From assembly GCF_017357825.1 (NCBI RefSeq), contig NZ_CP046072.1, forward strand, positions 1,798,001 to 1,862,000: a stretch of 64,000 bases of DNA, given 5' to 3'. Below are positions 1 through 9,324 of this stretch, one piece after another. The position numbers were made by a program, and so were the translations under genes. The notes under the pieces were generated by a model. The model searched no databases and had not been told where the DNA came from. It saw nothing but the letters and a program-made list of their open reading frames with translations. Source of the DNA: Sulfurimonas aquatica. GTDB taxonomy: Bacteria > Campylobacterota > Campylobacteria > Campylobacterales > Sulfurimonadaceae. The first letter of the stretch is position 1. Each line of letters begins with the position of its first letter.

Positions 1-1135
1 CATACTTATTTGCATCTGTAAAGTCAAAGTCTACATCATCAGCAGTTGGAATTTTTGAGGTATTAAAATCAATAGGAGATATAATGTTTTCTAACTCTAC
101 ACCAGCCACTAACTTGTGGGAGTTATAACGGTAAGTACTCTGATGAAAGAGTCCAAAATCATGTGAATCGGAATTAGCGAAATAACCATCAAACAGAGCA
201 GCTCTTTGATGCTGATATTTGTAGTAAAGCAGACTGTTTGACTCATAGTTTAGATAGTTACTCTGATGTCTAGCACCAATAGTAGTAAAGCCGTACTTCG
301 CTTTTATAGTACCAACTGCTTCTGGGTCTTTGACCTCATTTTTAAAACTTGATATTTCAAGTGAATCCTCAGCAGAGATAAGCTCTAGGGAGAAAATATT
401 GTGAGTATTTGGAGTGTACTGACCTAAAAATGTGATGTCATAATAGTTTGGAAACTCTGTATAAGTAGTATTCGTATCTTCATCAAGTGTTCCCGTTGCC
501 TTTCCAACAGCAGATAAAAGAAGGTCAAAGTAACTTCTTCTAACACCAAGATAAAAGCTCACATCTTTACTAACCGGTACATTTATCCCAGCAGATGAGT
601 CATATAGACCCATATGTCCATAACCGGAGAGTTCATCATCAGGGTATGAGGGTGTAACATTTATAACACCACCCATGGCATTTCCATATGTAACATCAAA
701 TCCAGCGAGATAAGCATCTATCTGCTCGATAGCATCTGGTGCTATGACAGAGTGTAAGCCACCCATGTGAAAAAGGTAACCGATAGGCAAATGATTTACA
801 GTAGTGATAGACTCTTCAGGTTTTGAGCCGTAGATAAAAAGTTCCCCATTGTTATCGCCTACAGATGTTACACCGCTGAGGCTCTGTACTGCTTTTATAG
901 GGTCACCTTGGATTCCGGGTATGAACATAGCTTCATCTTTAGTGATTCGTTTTTGTGAGGGCATAGCCTCAACAAACTCAGAGTAATCTTGGTACTCAGG
1001 CTCTTCAAAAACTCCTTCAAAGGCACTTTGCTCTATGAACCGACTCTCCTCTTTGGCGTTTACGTCTATGCTTCCTAAATCTACTGCGTAAGCCCAAGTA
1101 CTTAGCATTACTAAAAAAATAAGACTCTTATACAT
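1..1135 (-). CDS. TonB-dependent outer-membrane receptor, N-terminal part (runs off left edge)
   Basis: Outer-membrane transporter that takes up a ligand (iron chelate, haem, cobalamin or similar) using energy passed on by TonB. Only the first 378 codons are in the window; reading from the ATG at 1133-1135 the frame stays open to base 1. Residues 1-17 form a signal peptide ending near AYA. A plug domain follows, with PGIQGDPIKAVQSLSGV at about residues 76-92 and GNAMGGVINV at about 150-160, both typical of TonB-receptor plugs, then the first beta-barrel strands. It directly precedes exbD, exbB and tonB on the same strand, so receptor and energiser are probably co-regulated. The substrate cannot be told from this part. 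Confidence 0.85.
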   Translation of the reverse strand, partial: MYKSLIFLVMLSTWAYAVDLGSIDVNAKEESRFIEQSAFEGVFEEPEYQDYSEFVEAMPSQKRITKDEAMFIPGIQGDPIKAVQSLSGVTSVGDNNGELFIYGSKPEESITTVNHLPIGYLFHMGGLHSVIAPDAIEQIDAYLAGFDVTYGNAMGGVINVTPSYPDDELSGYGHMGLYDSSAGINVPVSKDVSFYLGVRRSYFDLLLSAVGKATGTLDEDTNTTYTEFPNYYDITFLGQYTPNTHNIFSLELISAEDSLEISSFKNEVKDPEAVGTIKAKYGFTTIGARHQSNYLNYESNSLLYYKYQHQRAALFDGYFANSDSHDFGLFHQSTYRYNSHKLVAGVELENIISPIDFNTSKIPTADDVDFDFTDANKY

Positions 1136-1137
1136 TT

Positions 1138-1548
1138 TTATCTCCTCTGTTTTGTAAGTATGGCTATGTTTTGGATGTTGTTCTCTTTAAAAACGTCTAG
1201 TACGTCGACAAAACATCTGTGTGGTGTCTCGGCGTCTGCTGCTATCTGAAATATAGACTCTTTGTCCGCTCTGTTTTTTTCTACAATGAGCTTACTTAGA
1301 GTCTCACTCGTCACGCTCTCTTTGTCAAAGAAAGTTTTACAGTCCTCTTTTATGCTCACTACAAAAGTAAGGTTTTTCTTATACTTTACGTCTGTGCTAT
1401 CTGATAGGGGAAGATTAAGTTCTATAACCTTTAACTGTAAAAAAGTCGTAGTAGTGATGAAAAAGATAAGCAGCACCAAAAGTAAATCTATAAGATTTAC
1501 GGGAGCTATATCTAAATGAAACTGCTGTTTTTTACGATTTCTTCGCAT
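1138..1548 (-). CDS. exbD: ExbD/TolR biopolymer transport protein
   Basis: Inner-membrane subunit of the proton-driven TonB energiser. The 136-residue protein has a short basic N-terminus, one membrane segment at about residues 18-38 (NLIDLLLVLLIFFITTTTF) carrying the conserved proton-channel Asp, and a small periplasmic domain. Its start overlaps the end of exbB by 17 bases, and it is followed after a few bases by the TonB-dependent receptor, so the order tonB-exbB-exbD-receptor forms one unit. Length and layout fit ExbD; TolR is the close alternative, but the adjoining tonB and receptor favour ExbD. Confidence 0.9.
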   Translation of the reverse strand: MRRNRKKQQFHLDIAPVNLIDLLLVLLIFFITTTTFLQLKVIELNLPLSDSTDVKYKKNLTFVVSIKEDCKTFFDKESVTSETLSKLIVEKNRADKESIFQIAADAETPHRCFVDVLDVFKENNIQNIAILTKQRR

Positions 1549-2116
1549 CTTTTTCTCTTATAAGTCTATAGATTTTCTCTTCAAACGCCGAAACATTTTT
1601 CGTACTTACATACTCAAAACCTTTATAAAAAATCATACTGATAACCGCGACTATAAGTCCGCTCATAGTATCTATTAGCACCTCTTTAATTCCCTTTGCT
1701 ATCACAGAAGGATCACTCAGACTAATGTCGCTTATACCCTCAAAAACATGCCAAACGCCAATAAACGTACCAATAAGTCCAAGCATGGGGGAGAGAACCG
1801 CAATGAGTCCTATAGTTGTAATGTACTTCATTGCGTACTGCTCATACATATCTATCTTGACGTTTACAAAGGAGTGAAAAAGCGTCTCAGAGTTTGAGTC
1901 AAAATCTCTTATCTCTTGGAGCGTCTTTCTTACATGAGCGTCTTTGATTGAGTCTATCTCATCGAGACTCTTTATCTCATCTAACTTTTTAAGCGTTTTA
2001 TAAAGAGAGAAGTAACTATATAGTTTCTCAAAAACCATTACCATAACGATGCCTAAAGCTATAATGAGGATTTTTACAACCCAATCATTTTCCATCCATA
2101 TCTGTGCTATATTCAT
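1532..2116 (-). CDS. exbB: ExbB/TolQ/MotA proton channel protein
   Basis: Inner-membrane proton-channel partner of ExbD and TonB. The 194 residues contain three membrane segments, at about 13-32, 100-128 and 153-170. The second holds the family signature SPMLGLIGTFIGV. The large loop between segments one and two is cytoplasmic, as usual in the family. It lies five bases after tonB and overlaps exbD, which indicates translational coupling. Family membership is clear; ExbB rather than TolQ is assigned from the neighbours. Confidence 0.9.
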   Translation of the reverse strand: MNIAQIWMENDWVVKILIIALGIVMVMVFEKLYSYFSLYKTLKKLDEIKSLDEIDSIKDAHVRKTLQEIRDFDSNSETLFHSFVNVKIDMYEQYAMKYITTIGLIAVLSPMLGLIGTFIGVWHVFEGISDISLSDPSVIAKGIKEVLIDTMSGLIVAVISMIFYKGFEYVSTKNVSAFEEKIYRLIREKDAKKS

Positions 2117-2121
2117 CTTTT

Positions 2122-2829
2122 TTACCTCTGTAGTTTAAAGTTAATATCTATGTTAATCTCTAATGGCACTTTCGCTCCACTAGGTGGTTTTTCAAACTGT
2201 TTCATCTTTTTAAACATCTTTTTTACCGCCTTATTGAGTTCTTTATACTTTGAACTCTTAAGAATTTTAAACCCTGATACGTAACCATCTTTATCTATGA
2301 TAAAAGAGACCGGTATGACGTCTTCTTGACCAAATCTTCGAGACTTTTTAGGGTAGTATTTATTTTTGTTTATCGTATCATATACCTCAGAGTAGTAATC
2401 TTCAACTTCTGAAGTAGTGGAAGTTGATGCCACCTCTTGTATGACTGGCTCCTCTTCAACAACCCCAACTTCTTCAATTATTTTTTCTTTAATCGCCTTC
2501 TCTTCAACTATAGGTTCTACTTTTTTTACTATAGGCTCTTTTTTAGGTAGAGGCTTTGGTAAAATCTTTTTCTTTTTCTTCTTCTTTGGTTTTTTGATAA
2601 TTTTCTTTTTTATTACTTTCTTCTTGATTACTTTTTTCTTAATAACTTTCTTTGGTTCAACAACCTTTGCGACTTTCACCTCTTGAACTGGAGGCTTTGG
2701 TTGCACTATCTTTATCATTATGCTTTTAGTAGCTTTTTTATAACTCTTTATTTGACTCTGCTGATTAAAATTAAATGGGATAAAAACAATAGCCGTAAGT
2801 ATAATTATATATAACAGACTTCGTATCAC
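2122..2829 (-). CDS. tonB: TonB energy transducer
   Basis: Spans the periplasm to pass proton-motive energy to outer-membrane receptors. The 235 residues show an N-terminal membrane anchor (about 1-18), a long Lys/Pro/Val-rich stretch (about 42-105) made of repeated KKVIKKK-like units that forms the rigid spacer, an acidic segment, and a C-terminal TonB fold from about 140 with YYPKKSRRFGQEDVIPVSF and a KILKSS strand. The start is GTG at 2829 with GGGAG six bases upstream; an ATG just before it is out of frame. First gene of the tonB-exbB-exbD-receptor unit. Confidence 0.9.
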   Translation of the reverse strand: MIRSLLYIIILTAIVFIPFNFNQQSQIKSYKKATKSIMIKIVQPKPPVQEVKVAKVVEPKKVIKKKVIKKKVIKKKIIKKPKKKKKKKILPKPLPKKEPIVKKVEPIVEEKAIKEKIIEEVGVVEEEPVIQEVASTSTTSEVEDYYSEVYDTINKNKYYPKKSRRFGQEDVIPVSFIIDKDGYVSGFKILKSSKYKELNKAVKKMFKKMKQFEKPPSGAKVPLEINIDINFKLQR

Positions 2830-2921
2830 TCATGCTCCCTAATTTAAGTATCTATTTATTTATACTTATTATAACGAAGTAAAGTATCCATTCATAGTGT
2901 TGAAATGTCGATTAATCTCAC

Positions 2922-4271
2922 TTAAGGCTTAAACGCCTCTATGGCTTTTTTAGCGGCCTCTTTATGATTTAGCATCGGTTTTGGATAGTTTAAAATATCA
3001 TGTTCTAACAAGTACTCTTCTTTGTGAAGGTTTTTTACTTCCACATCCTTGAGCTCTTTCACGTACTTTTTTATATAAACGCCATCTTTATCAAACTTTT
3101 TACTCTGCAAGTAGGGATTAAAAACGCGAAAATAAGGTTGCGGATCAACTCCCGTTCCCGCACTCCACTGCCAAGACAAAACATTACTCGCTTTGTCATA
3201 ATCCAGAAGACGTTGCGCAAAAAAAGCTTCTCCCCACTGCCAAGGCAGGAGCAAGTCTTTTGTAAAAAATGAAGCAACCACCATGCGAACTCGGTTATGC
3301 ATACTTCCAGTTTGAATCAACTCTCTAACCCCTGCATCGACTATAGGAAATCCAGTTTTACCCTCACAAAAAGTTCTATACTTCTCTTCATTTTCAATAC
3401 CATTAAAAGAGTACTTATAGTTTTCATTCTCAATTTGAGGAAAATGAAATAGCAGATAAGCGTAAAAGTCTCTAAAGATAAGCTGTCTTATAAAGGGCTC
3501 AATGTCTAAGTGAGAATTCTCAAATAAAAATCGTAAGACTTCTCTTACGCCGATAGTCCCAAAACGAAAATCAACGCTAAGTCTCGAACCAATGTCACTC
3601 TCTAAAAAGTCTCTTTTTTCTTTATAACTACTGATATTTTTCATAAAGATTTGAAGTTTCTCGTAAGGCTCAACTATATCTAGCGCCACCTCTTTAAAAC
3701 CCATGCTTTGAAGCTCTAAAGAACTACTAAGAAGTTCTTCATTTTCATTTATGATTGTTAGATTTATATACTCTTCTTCTACTAAAGCATGCTCTTTTAA
3801 AGGGTATTCGTCTATGTTTTTAGAGTCTAAAATCTTTCTAGCTTTTTTATAAAAAGGAGTGAAAACGAGATAAGGAGAGCCGTCATCTTTAAGGACTTCA
3901 TTGTGTCTGAATATATAGGTATCTTGGATATAACGAAAATGTATCTTATGAGATATCTCTAAATCTCTTTGTTTAGCGTAAGCGTCATAATCTCCAGACG
4001 CCACAACCTCATCAAAACCTTTTTTTAAGAAATATTCAAAGACGTCAGTTGGTTTAGCATAGAAAACTTTTAAATCCAAACCTATCTCTTTAAGTTGTTT
4101 TTTTAGTTTTTCTACATAAAAAAATATAAACGCGACTCTTTTATCATCTCTAGGGAGTGAAGATAAAATATTTTCATCAAAGATAAATATGGGAAGAACT
4201 TCGCCACCTAAAGATAAAAGAGGATTGTCTTTGACCCTTAAGTCTCTTCTAAACCAGAGTATTCGTCTCAT
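2922..4271 (-). CDS. phrB: Deoxyribodipyrimidine photolyase (cryptochrome/photolyase family)
   Basis: Light-driven repair of cyclobutane pyrimidine dimers using reduced FAD. The 449 residues start with the antenna-binding Rossmann domain (ILWFRRDLRVKDNPLL at 4-19) and end with the helical FAD domain, where MHNRVRMVVASFFTKDLL and WQWSAGTGVDPQPYFRVFNP are the classic class I signatures. Full length for the family. Its start overlaps the end of the DUF523-DUF1722 gene by four bases, and it is the last gene of the thiE-thiD-DUF523-phr operon. A cryptochrome-only role is possible but less likely. Confidence 0.93.
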   Translation of the reverse strand: MRRILWFRRDLRVKDNPLLSLGGEVLPIFIFDENILSSLPRDDKRVAFIFFYVEKLKKQLKEIGLDLKVFYAKPTDVFEYFLKKGFDEVVASGDYDAYAKQRDLEISHKIHFRYIQDTYIFRHNEVLKDDGSPYLVFTPFYKKARKILDSKNIDEYPLKEHALVEEEYINLTIINENEELLSSSLELQSMGFKEVALDIVEPYEKLQIFMKNISSYKEKRDFLESDIGSRLSVDFRFGTIGVREVLRFLFENSHLDIEPFIRQLIFRDFYAYLLFHFPQIENENYKYSFNGIENEEKYRTFCEGKTGFPIVDAGVRELIQTGSMHNRVRMVVASFFTKDLLLPWQWGEAFFAQRLLDYDKASNVLSWQWSAGTGVDPQPYFRVFNPYLQSKKFDKDGVYIKKYVKELKDVEVKNLHKEEYLLEHDILNYPKPMLNHKEAAKKAIEAFKP

Positions 4272-5212
4272 TTTACGCTTTTTATATCTGAACGCAGTGC
4301 CAACTCTTTTGGATAGGGATGGATAAACTTCTGCCCTAGCAGATACTCTACGTCATATTTTTTCGCATAGATATAGAGCGTACTTAGAGGAACTATAACC
4401 GGAAGAATCTTACCTGCATAGTCATCAATCTGCTCATGGAGTATTTTCTTCTCATCCGAGTCTAAAAAGTTCTTTAAAAAACCCGCCATATGCTCTAAAA
4501 CGTTTCTTGTTTTTCCCACGCTACTTTTTTTGGAGATTGCTATTTTAAAAAGCTTCTCATACTCTTTAAAAGTTGACTCGAAATCTTTTCCATCGTGACT
4601 GCCGACAATTTTGCCAAGCTCTCTATAAGATTTCTCATCCTTAGACTGGAGCAAGAACTTATATGACTGATGAAACAGTACTAAACTCTTCATCTGAGCG
4701 CCCTCTTTAAAGTTTTCAAACGCGTCATAAGCAAAGAGTTGCATCACAAAGTTTTCTCTAAGCCACGGGTCACACAGACGCCCCTCTTCTTCCATTGGAA
4801 GATAAGGAAACGCTTCTTTACACAGACCTGCAAAAACGCCATCGTCTTTTCCCTCGGCAAAACCATTTGGAAGATATACTTTTGAACTACTCATTCCACA
4901 TGTTGGAGATTTTGACTTAAAGATGATGGCTCGAAGATCTTTTGTATTTATCTTCTCCAGCTCCTGATTAGACTTCTCTAGAAGTTCATCTGTAAGATTG
5001 TCACCAGTTTTGTTTGAGATGATATTTAACTTCTCATCCTCTTTTACCATTCTAATAGATGGTCGTGGAGAGCCAAAAGCAAGATTCTCGGGACAAAACG
5101 AGATATACTCCGCATAAGCGCTCAGCTCATCCATAACAAAGTCATCGCGTTTATGACCCTTATCAAATCGAATTTTTTCTCCTAAGAGACATCCCGAGAC
5201 TGCTATTTTCAT
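4268..5212 (-). CDS. DUF523-DUF1722 (YbgA-like) fusion protein
   Basis: Two-domain protein of uncertain function. Residues 1-150 are a DUF523 domain with its cysteine motifs (SGCLLGEKIRFDKGHKR near the start, FCPENLAFG and SPTCGMSSSKVYLPNG), which suggests metal or Fe-S binding. Residues about 180-310 are a DUF1722 domain, known from E. coli YbgA. In E. coli ybgA also sits beside phr, and the same pairing here, with a four-base overlap, supports a role linked to photolyase or to light and oxidative damage. That role is inferred from context; the enzymatic reaction is not known to me. Confidence 0.85.
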   Translation of the reverse strand: MKIAVSGCLLGEKIRFDKGHKRDDFVMDELSAYAEYISFCPENLAFGSPRPSIRMVKEDEKLNIISNKTGDNLTDELLEKSNQELEKINTKDLRAIIFKSKSPTCGMSSSKVYLPNGFAEGKDDGVFAGLCKEAFPYLPMEEEGRLCDPWLRENFVMQLFAYDAFENFKEGAQMKSLVLFHQSYKFLLQSKDEKSYRELGKIVGSHDGKDFESTFKEYEKLFKIAISKKSSVGKTRNVLEHMAGFLKNFLDSDEKKILHEQIDDYAGKILPVIVPLSTLYIYAKKYDVEYLLGQKFIHPYPKELALRSDIKSVK

Positions 5213-5994
5213 TATTTTACCTTTTCTCCAGCTGCTTTATGGTTTATAGGTCCAGGCCCATTTCCAATGTTTGGAGCAGACTCTATTGCTAGGTTGATAA
5301 ACTCTTTTGCTCTTTTTATGGAAACTTCAAGAGAATGACCCAACGCTATGTTTGCAGTGATGGCGCTTGAGTAGGAGCATCCAGTTCCATGAAGATTTGT
5401 AGTCTCTAAATATGGCGTTTGAATGGCTACTTTCTTTTTACCCATAAAAAGCTGATCTAGACTTACCTTTCCCTCTGGAGTATCTACGACGTGGTTTTTA
5501 ACTAAAACAGCCGTAGGAGCGTTTGTTATGCTCTCTAAAGAGCTATCGTTTCCATACTCATATCCAAAGAGGGCCTCGGCTTCATATCTGTTTGGCGTTA
5601 GAACCCTTGCATACTCAAACAACTCTTTCATAGCCTCAACGGCGTCCTCTTTTAAAAGAGGCGAACTTGCTTTTGAGATAAATACGGGGTCTAATACTAT
5701 TGGTGTTTTTAAATCTTTGATAGACTCTTTTACAACCTCTATAATCTCTTTTGAGTAAAGCATTCCTATCTTTATGGCAGCCACGTCAAAATCTTTAAGC
5801 ACTGCGTTAATCTGCTCTTTAACAAATGATGGACTTACCTCTTGGATGTCCGTTACACCCGTAGTGTTTTGAGCGGTCAGAACCGTTAACGCCGAAGTTC
5901 CAAAAAGTCCAAACGCCTCAAACGTTTTCAAATCAGCTTGTATGCCCGCTCCGCCACTAGAGTCTGAACCCGCTATTGTTAGTACTACTTTCAT
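5212..5994 (-). CDS. thiD: Hydroxymethylpyrimidine/phosphomethylpyrimidine kinase
   Basis: Phosphorylates HMP and then HMP-phosphate to give HMP-pyrophosphate for thiamine synthesis. The 260-residue protein has the ribokinase-fold motifs [17 protein letters not shown] at about 8-24 (substrate site), a DPVFISK strand near 102, and the anion-hole motif [11 protein letters not shown] near 203-213. It lies two bases after thiE and shares a base with the next gene, so it is translated as part of the thiE-thiD-DUF523-phr operon. Full length. Confidence 0.94.
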   Translation of the reverse strand: MKVVLTIAGSDSSGGAGIQADLKTFEAFGLFGTSALTVLTAQNTTGVTDIQEVSPSFVKEQINAVLKDFDVAAIKIGMLYSKEIIEVVKESIKDLKTPIVLDPVFISKASSPLLKEDAVEAMKELFEYARVLTPNRYEAEALFGYEYGNDSSLESITNAPTAVLVKNHVVDTPEGKVSLDQLFMGKKKVAIQTPYLETTNLHGTGCSYSSAITANIALGHSLEVSIKRAKEFINLAIESAPNIGNGPGPINHKAAGEKVK

Positions 5995-5996
5995 TT

Positions 5997-6626
5997 CTAT
6001 TCCTCGTAAAATTTAGTATAAAATTTTGACTTCTCTTTTATATCTTCACACTTCCAAATGTCACTTACTAATGATATCATATCTGGTTTATGTTCCATAA
6101 CTTCATCTATGTTATCTTTAGAAATTCCACCGATAGCACATACTGGAATATTAAGTTCAGCTCTTGCTTTGCTTAAAATATTTAAATCCACAATGTTCGC
6201 GTTAGGTTTGGTAGGCGAAGTATAAAATGAACCAAACGCCACATAGTCAACTCCAACTTCTTGCATACTTTTAGCAAGAGAAATGTCTCCATAACAAGAA
6301 ACACCCAAGTAACCAGAAAAGTTTTTTCTAATCTCTTTGACTCTATGATGATCGCTCTTGCCAATGTGAAGAGCGCTAAGACCTAGCTCTATAGCTAGTT
6401 CTACCTTGTCGTTTAAAACAAATATTGCGTCGTACTCTTGACATAAACTCTCTAGCTCTATAGCTTTTTGTTTTATTTCATCTAACGAGCTTACTTTATC
6501 ACGAAGTTGTACGATTTTAGCTCCACCCTTTAGTGACTCCGTTACTTGCTCCAATAGTGTTGCATTGGGAGTTAAAAGATCGTCTGTAATAACATACAAT
6601 CCTCTTAATTTATCTAAGTTCATCAT
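5997..6626 (-). CDS. thiE: Thiamine-phosphate synthase
   Basis: Joins HMP-pyrophosphate and thiazole-phosphate to thiamine phosphate. The 209-residue TIM barrel carries the family motifs YVITDD (11-16), VQLRDK (about 39-44), [26 protein letters not shown] (pyrophosphate loop) and CAIGGIS. Two adjacent ATG codons (6624-6626 and 6621-6623) are possible starts; the choice alters one residue. First gene of the four-gene minus-strand operon. I see no clear TPP riboswitch in the short upstream region. Confidence 0.93.
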   Translation of the reverse strand: MMNLDKLRGLYVITDDLLTPNATLLEQVTESLKGGAKIVQLRDKVSSLDEIKQKAIELESLCQEYDAIFVLNDKVELAIELGLSALHIGKSDHHRVKEIRKNFSGYLGVSCYGDISLAKSMQEVGVDYVAFGSFYTSPTKPNANIVDLNILSKARAELNIPVCAIGGISKDNIDEVMEHKPDMISLVSDIWKCEDIKEKSKFYTKFYEE

Positions 6627-6775
6627 AAATCCTCATATATTTTGTTTATGTGAATTTTATCTTAGCTTAGCAAGCGTTTGTATGCTAATTATGTCGTTTG
6701 ATTATAGAATTGTTTGTGTATAATGCGAATACAAATAAATCAAAGTGACTATGTTTGCTTATATTTAGGATTAAC

Positions 6776-7132
6776 GTGAAGAAAATATTTTTTATACTAT
6801 TGTTTATGCTTTGTACAGTCTCTAGCGCGACTACGCCAACAAAATACGATGCTATGATAGAGTCTCAGTGTCACTACATTGTCAATGGCACCGGAGTGGA
6901 TAATGACTTCACTCATGTTTATATGGCGGGTTTGGTTACTAAACGAGTCTATACGACAGATTTTAAGTACTTAACAAAAATAGCCAAAACGTCTACAAGA
7001 CAAAACACTATAAAGATTGCATGTGAAGAAGCACTTTTAAATACTAGTAATTTAAAGTTTGACGTAAAGTTTAAAAATGGATTGTCAATAACGCTAGATA
7101 CTAGATATGCAAAACACTCAAAAAGAAAATAA
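6776..7132 (+). CDS. Small exported protein of unknown function
   Basis: I do not recognise the family. The protein has an N-terminal signal peptide (MKKIFFILLFMLCTVSSA) and a mature part of about 100 residues with two cysteines, so it is likely periplasmic. I chose the GTG at 6776 because AGGA lies five bases upstream; a TTG at 6755 in the same frame would add seven residues before the signal peptide and has no good ribosome site. The next gene overlaps its 3' end by 26 bases in another frame, which suggests coupling. Confidence 0.6.
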   Translation: MKKIFFILLFMLCTVSSATTPTKYDAMIESQCHYIVNGTGVDNDFTHVYMAGLVTKRVYTTDFKYLTKIAKTSTRQNTIKIACEEALLNTSNLKFDVKFKNGLSITLDTRYAKHSKRK

Positions 7133-7403
7133 TTTATCTATGGCGTTAAAGAAACTATTTCATACTAAACTATTAGCCCTAGAAGATGGAAGCTATGATG
7201 TTTTTTACTATAAAAAACGCTACTTATTGTCCAAACAAACTGAGCTTAATGGAAAGCTTATAAAGCTATACGCAGAGGAGCTTGGAGATACTGATTTTAT
7301 CAGTTTAAACTACTACCCACTCATTGGTGATGGACTATTAAGACCCTGTGAGATGCCAGAAAAAAAAGTTATTGACTTTGTTTTAAGTCTTAAAAAGAGT
7401 TAA
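7107..7403 (+). CDS. Small protein of unknown function
   Basis: A 98-residue soluble protein with no membrane segment and no motif I recognise. It overlaps the preceding exported-protein gene by 26 bases; a second in-frame ATG at 7140 (MALKKLF...) lies just after that gene's stop and is an alternative start. Codon use matches its neighbours, so it is probably real. Function unknown. Confidence 0.55.
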   Translation: MQNTQKENNLSMALKKLFHTKLLALEDGSYDVFYYKKRYLLSKQTELNGKLIKLYAEELGDTDFISLNYYPLIGDGLLRPCEMPEKKVIDFVLSLKKS

Positions 7404-7494
7404 TTATTAAAAGAAGCGACAGCTATTCTCAACCGTTACTAAAGTTTATAGGTTCTTTTCTTCTAAATAGTCAAAAAGTCTAAAATGCAGTATA

Positions 7495-7977
7495 TCATTT
7501 ATGCCCTATACTCTTAGAGGCAAAGTTCCCCTCTTTATCCATCTTGTAAGCTGCACCAAATCCTAAGACTAAACTTTTTTCCTGTGGCACTAATCTAATT
7601 ACTCTGAAGTCTTTCATATCTCTCAAAAAAGAGAGTTTGTCACCATATCTTTCATCAAATAGTTTAAATATTTTTTCACTATCACTCTCCGGACTACACT
7701 CTGCACTAAAATAGAGTCTATTTCTTGCATAGATATGATTTGCAGTTGCCTCATCTTCTATGATTAGAATATGCGCTTTTTTTGTTTCAATCATATTTGT
7801 ATAATGAGGTAAGTTTGAACTCACGCAAATATAGTAATCACCCTCTAGTTTCACAAAAGGAGAGTAGTTTGTTAGGGGGTTTGCATCTTTATCTGCGCTT
7901 GAGACTATAAGACTGTACTTATCTTTATCAAAGCTATCAAATTGTTCTATTATCTCTGCATCGCTTAATTCATTCAT
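7495..7977 (-). CDS. HugZ-like haem utilisation protein (pyridoxamine-phosphate oxidase fold)
   Basis: Likely haem-binding or haem-degrading protein of the split beta-barrel (PNPOx-like) family that includes HugZ of Helicobacter and Campylobacter. The 160 residues show LIVSSADKDANPLTNYSPFVKLEGDYYI-type strands near 22-50 (only shortened here) and the C-terminal signature LGFGAAYKMD followed by a terminal GHK, where HugZ proteins place the haem-ligating His. It is shorter than Helicobacter HugZ, which has an N-terminal extension. With the TonB system nearby it fits iron acquisition from haem; activity is inferred. Confidence 0.75.
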   Translation of the reverse strand: MNELSDAEIIEQFDSFDKDKYSLIVSSADKDANPLTNYSPFVKLEGDYYICVSSNLPHYTNMIETKKAHILIIEDEATANHIYARNRLYFSAECSPESDSEKIFKLFDERYGDKLSFLRDMKDFRVIRLVPQEKSLVLGFGAAYKMDKEGNFASKSIGHK

Positions 7978-8094
7978 TAAAATTTATCCTATTATTTTTT
8001 TATTTTTTACTATAGCCAATATTGTTTAAGACGGCTCTTATAACTTACTTTTATTAAAAGCAATGTTATACTTTTTAAAAGTAGGAGGTGTACT

Positions 8095-9012
8095 ATGTCA
8101 TCAGTTGCGTTTATATATGACCCCATATTCTTAGAGCATGATACAGGATTGTCCCATCCTGAAAACGCCAATAGACTTCGCTCAATCTTAAGAGCGATAG
8201 AACCACTTCGTGAGAAGTTACTCTTTCTAGAGCCTAAACCTGTGCCTTTAGATCTTGTTATGCAGGTCCATCCTAGTTATCATGTCGAATTTATTGAAGA
8301 GAAAAGTTTAAGCGGAGAAGCTATAGATAGTGATACACAAGTCTCAAGTGAATCTTACGAAGCGGCTTTGATGGCGGTTGGTGCTGGTAAAGAAGCTATA
8401 GATAAAATAGTTTCCCAAGAGATAAGAAGTGCATTTTGCGCCGTGAGACCTCCAGGACACCATGCAACCACTACTCAAGCTATGGGTTTTTGTTTGTTTA
8501 ACAACATCGCGATTACAGCTCGCTATGCTCAGTCCATGGGGTATGAGAAAGTGATGATAATTGATTTTGACGTACATCATGGTAATGGAACTCAAGAGAT
8601 ATTTTATGACGATTCTAGCGTGTTTTACTTTAGCACTCATGAGTATCCAGCCTACCCTGGCACTGGTTCAATAGATGAGTGTGGGAGTGGTGAAGGAGAA
8701 GGATTTACTCATAATTTTCCAATGCGCTCATATAGTACAGATGATGACATCCTCCCTATTTATGAAGAGGATCTTTTAGACGATGTTGAGAGTTTTCAAC
8801 CTGATATCATTCTAGTCTCTGCTGGCTATGATCTACATGCTGCAGATCCTTTAGCTCAACTACAAGTGAGTACGGAGGGCATCAAAAAGATTGTCGAGTC
8901 AATTATGCACTGCAGCAACGTTCCAAAAGTTTTTATGCTTGAGGGTGGTTACAATCTTAATGCGCTTGGAGAGAGTGTTTTTGAGACTATTGATGCGATG
9001 ATATCTTCGTAG
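8095..9012 (+). CDS. Histone deacetylase family amidohydrolase (AcuC/acetylpolyamine-type)
   Basis: Zinc-dependent deacetylase of small acetylated substrates (polyamines, acetyl-lysine or acetoin-related). The 305 residues keep the whole active site: HPENANRLRSI near 22, PPGHHATTTQAMGFCLFNN near 118-137, the zinc ligands in IDFDVHHGNGT near 157-167, and SAGYDLHAADPLAQL near 242-256. The ribosome site AGGAGG lies seven bases before the ATG. A decayed fragment of a related gene is present at 17562-17719, so the gene was partly duplicated or shuffled. The substrate cannot be read from sequence. Confidence 0.9.
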   Translation: MSSVAFIYDPIFLEHDTGLSHPENANRLRSILRAIEPLREKLLFLEPKPVPLDLVMQVHPSYHVEFIEEKSLSGEAIDSDTQVSSESYEAALMAVGAGKEAIDKIVSQEIRSAFCAVRPPGHHATTTQAMGFCLFNNIAITARYAQSMGYEKVMIIDFDVHHGNGTQEIFYDDSSVFYFSTHEYPAYPGTGSIDECGSGEGEGFTHNFPMRSYSTDDDILPIYEEDLLDDVESFQPDIILVSAGYDLHAADPLAQLQVSTEGIKKIVESIMHCSNVPKVFMLEGGYNLNALGESVFETIDAMISS

Positions 9013-9040
9013 CTAGATCTATTTTTAAAGACGCTCCACC

Positions 9041-9307
9041 CTACTTCTTAGGCTCATCTGGTTTCTTTTGAAATGAGCTTGGTCTAAACTTGTGAGATAT
9101 TTTTAGTAAAAAAGCGCTTGCCACTCCGCCTGCCGGAAGTATCCATAGACATGCTATAAATATCATTTTGCCTATGTCACCCATCTGCTCTGCAGCTTCT
9201 CTATACTCTCTGTTTTTTAACTGTTTGGGGATTTGTTTGGTTTCATGAAACTCTTGTTTCATTCCTTTAGATAACTTTTTGCTAAAGTGCTTTATCTTTT
9301 TTCTCAT
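9041..9307 (-). CDS. Small membrane protein, LETM1-like segment
   Basis: An 88-residue protein with a basic N-terminus, a motif HETKQIPKQLKNREYREAA, one hydrophobic stretch at about 48-68 (IFIACLWILPAGGVASAFLL) and a basic tail with FRPSSFQ. The pattern resembles the membrane segment of LETM1-like proteins, which are often found as short stand-alone proteins in bacteria; this match is from memory and weak. It is the downstream neighbour of the YjbQ gene with 17 bases between. Confidence 0.6.
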   Translation of the reverse strand: MRKKIKHFSKKLSKGMKQEFHETKQIPKQLKNREYREAAEQMGDIGKMIFIACLWILPAGGVASAFLLKISHKFRPSSFQKKPDEPKK

Positions 9308-9324
9308 ACTAAGTATCCATTACC

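Noticed and set aside
2417-2686. Plus-strand Phe-rich reading frame inside tonB
   Set aside because: It is the complement of the Lys-rich spacer of TonB, not a gene.
2830-2921. Fur box before tonB
   Set aside because: The stretch is AT-rich with a TATAAT-like hexamer, but I cannot align it with a convincing Fur palindrome.
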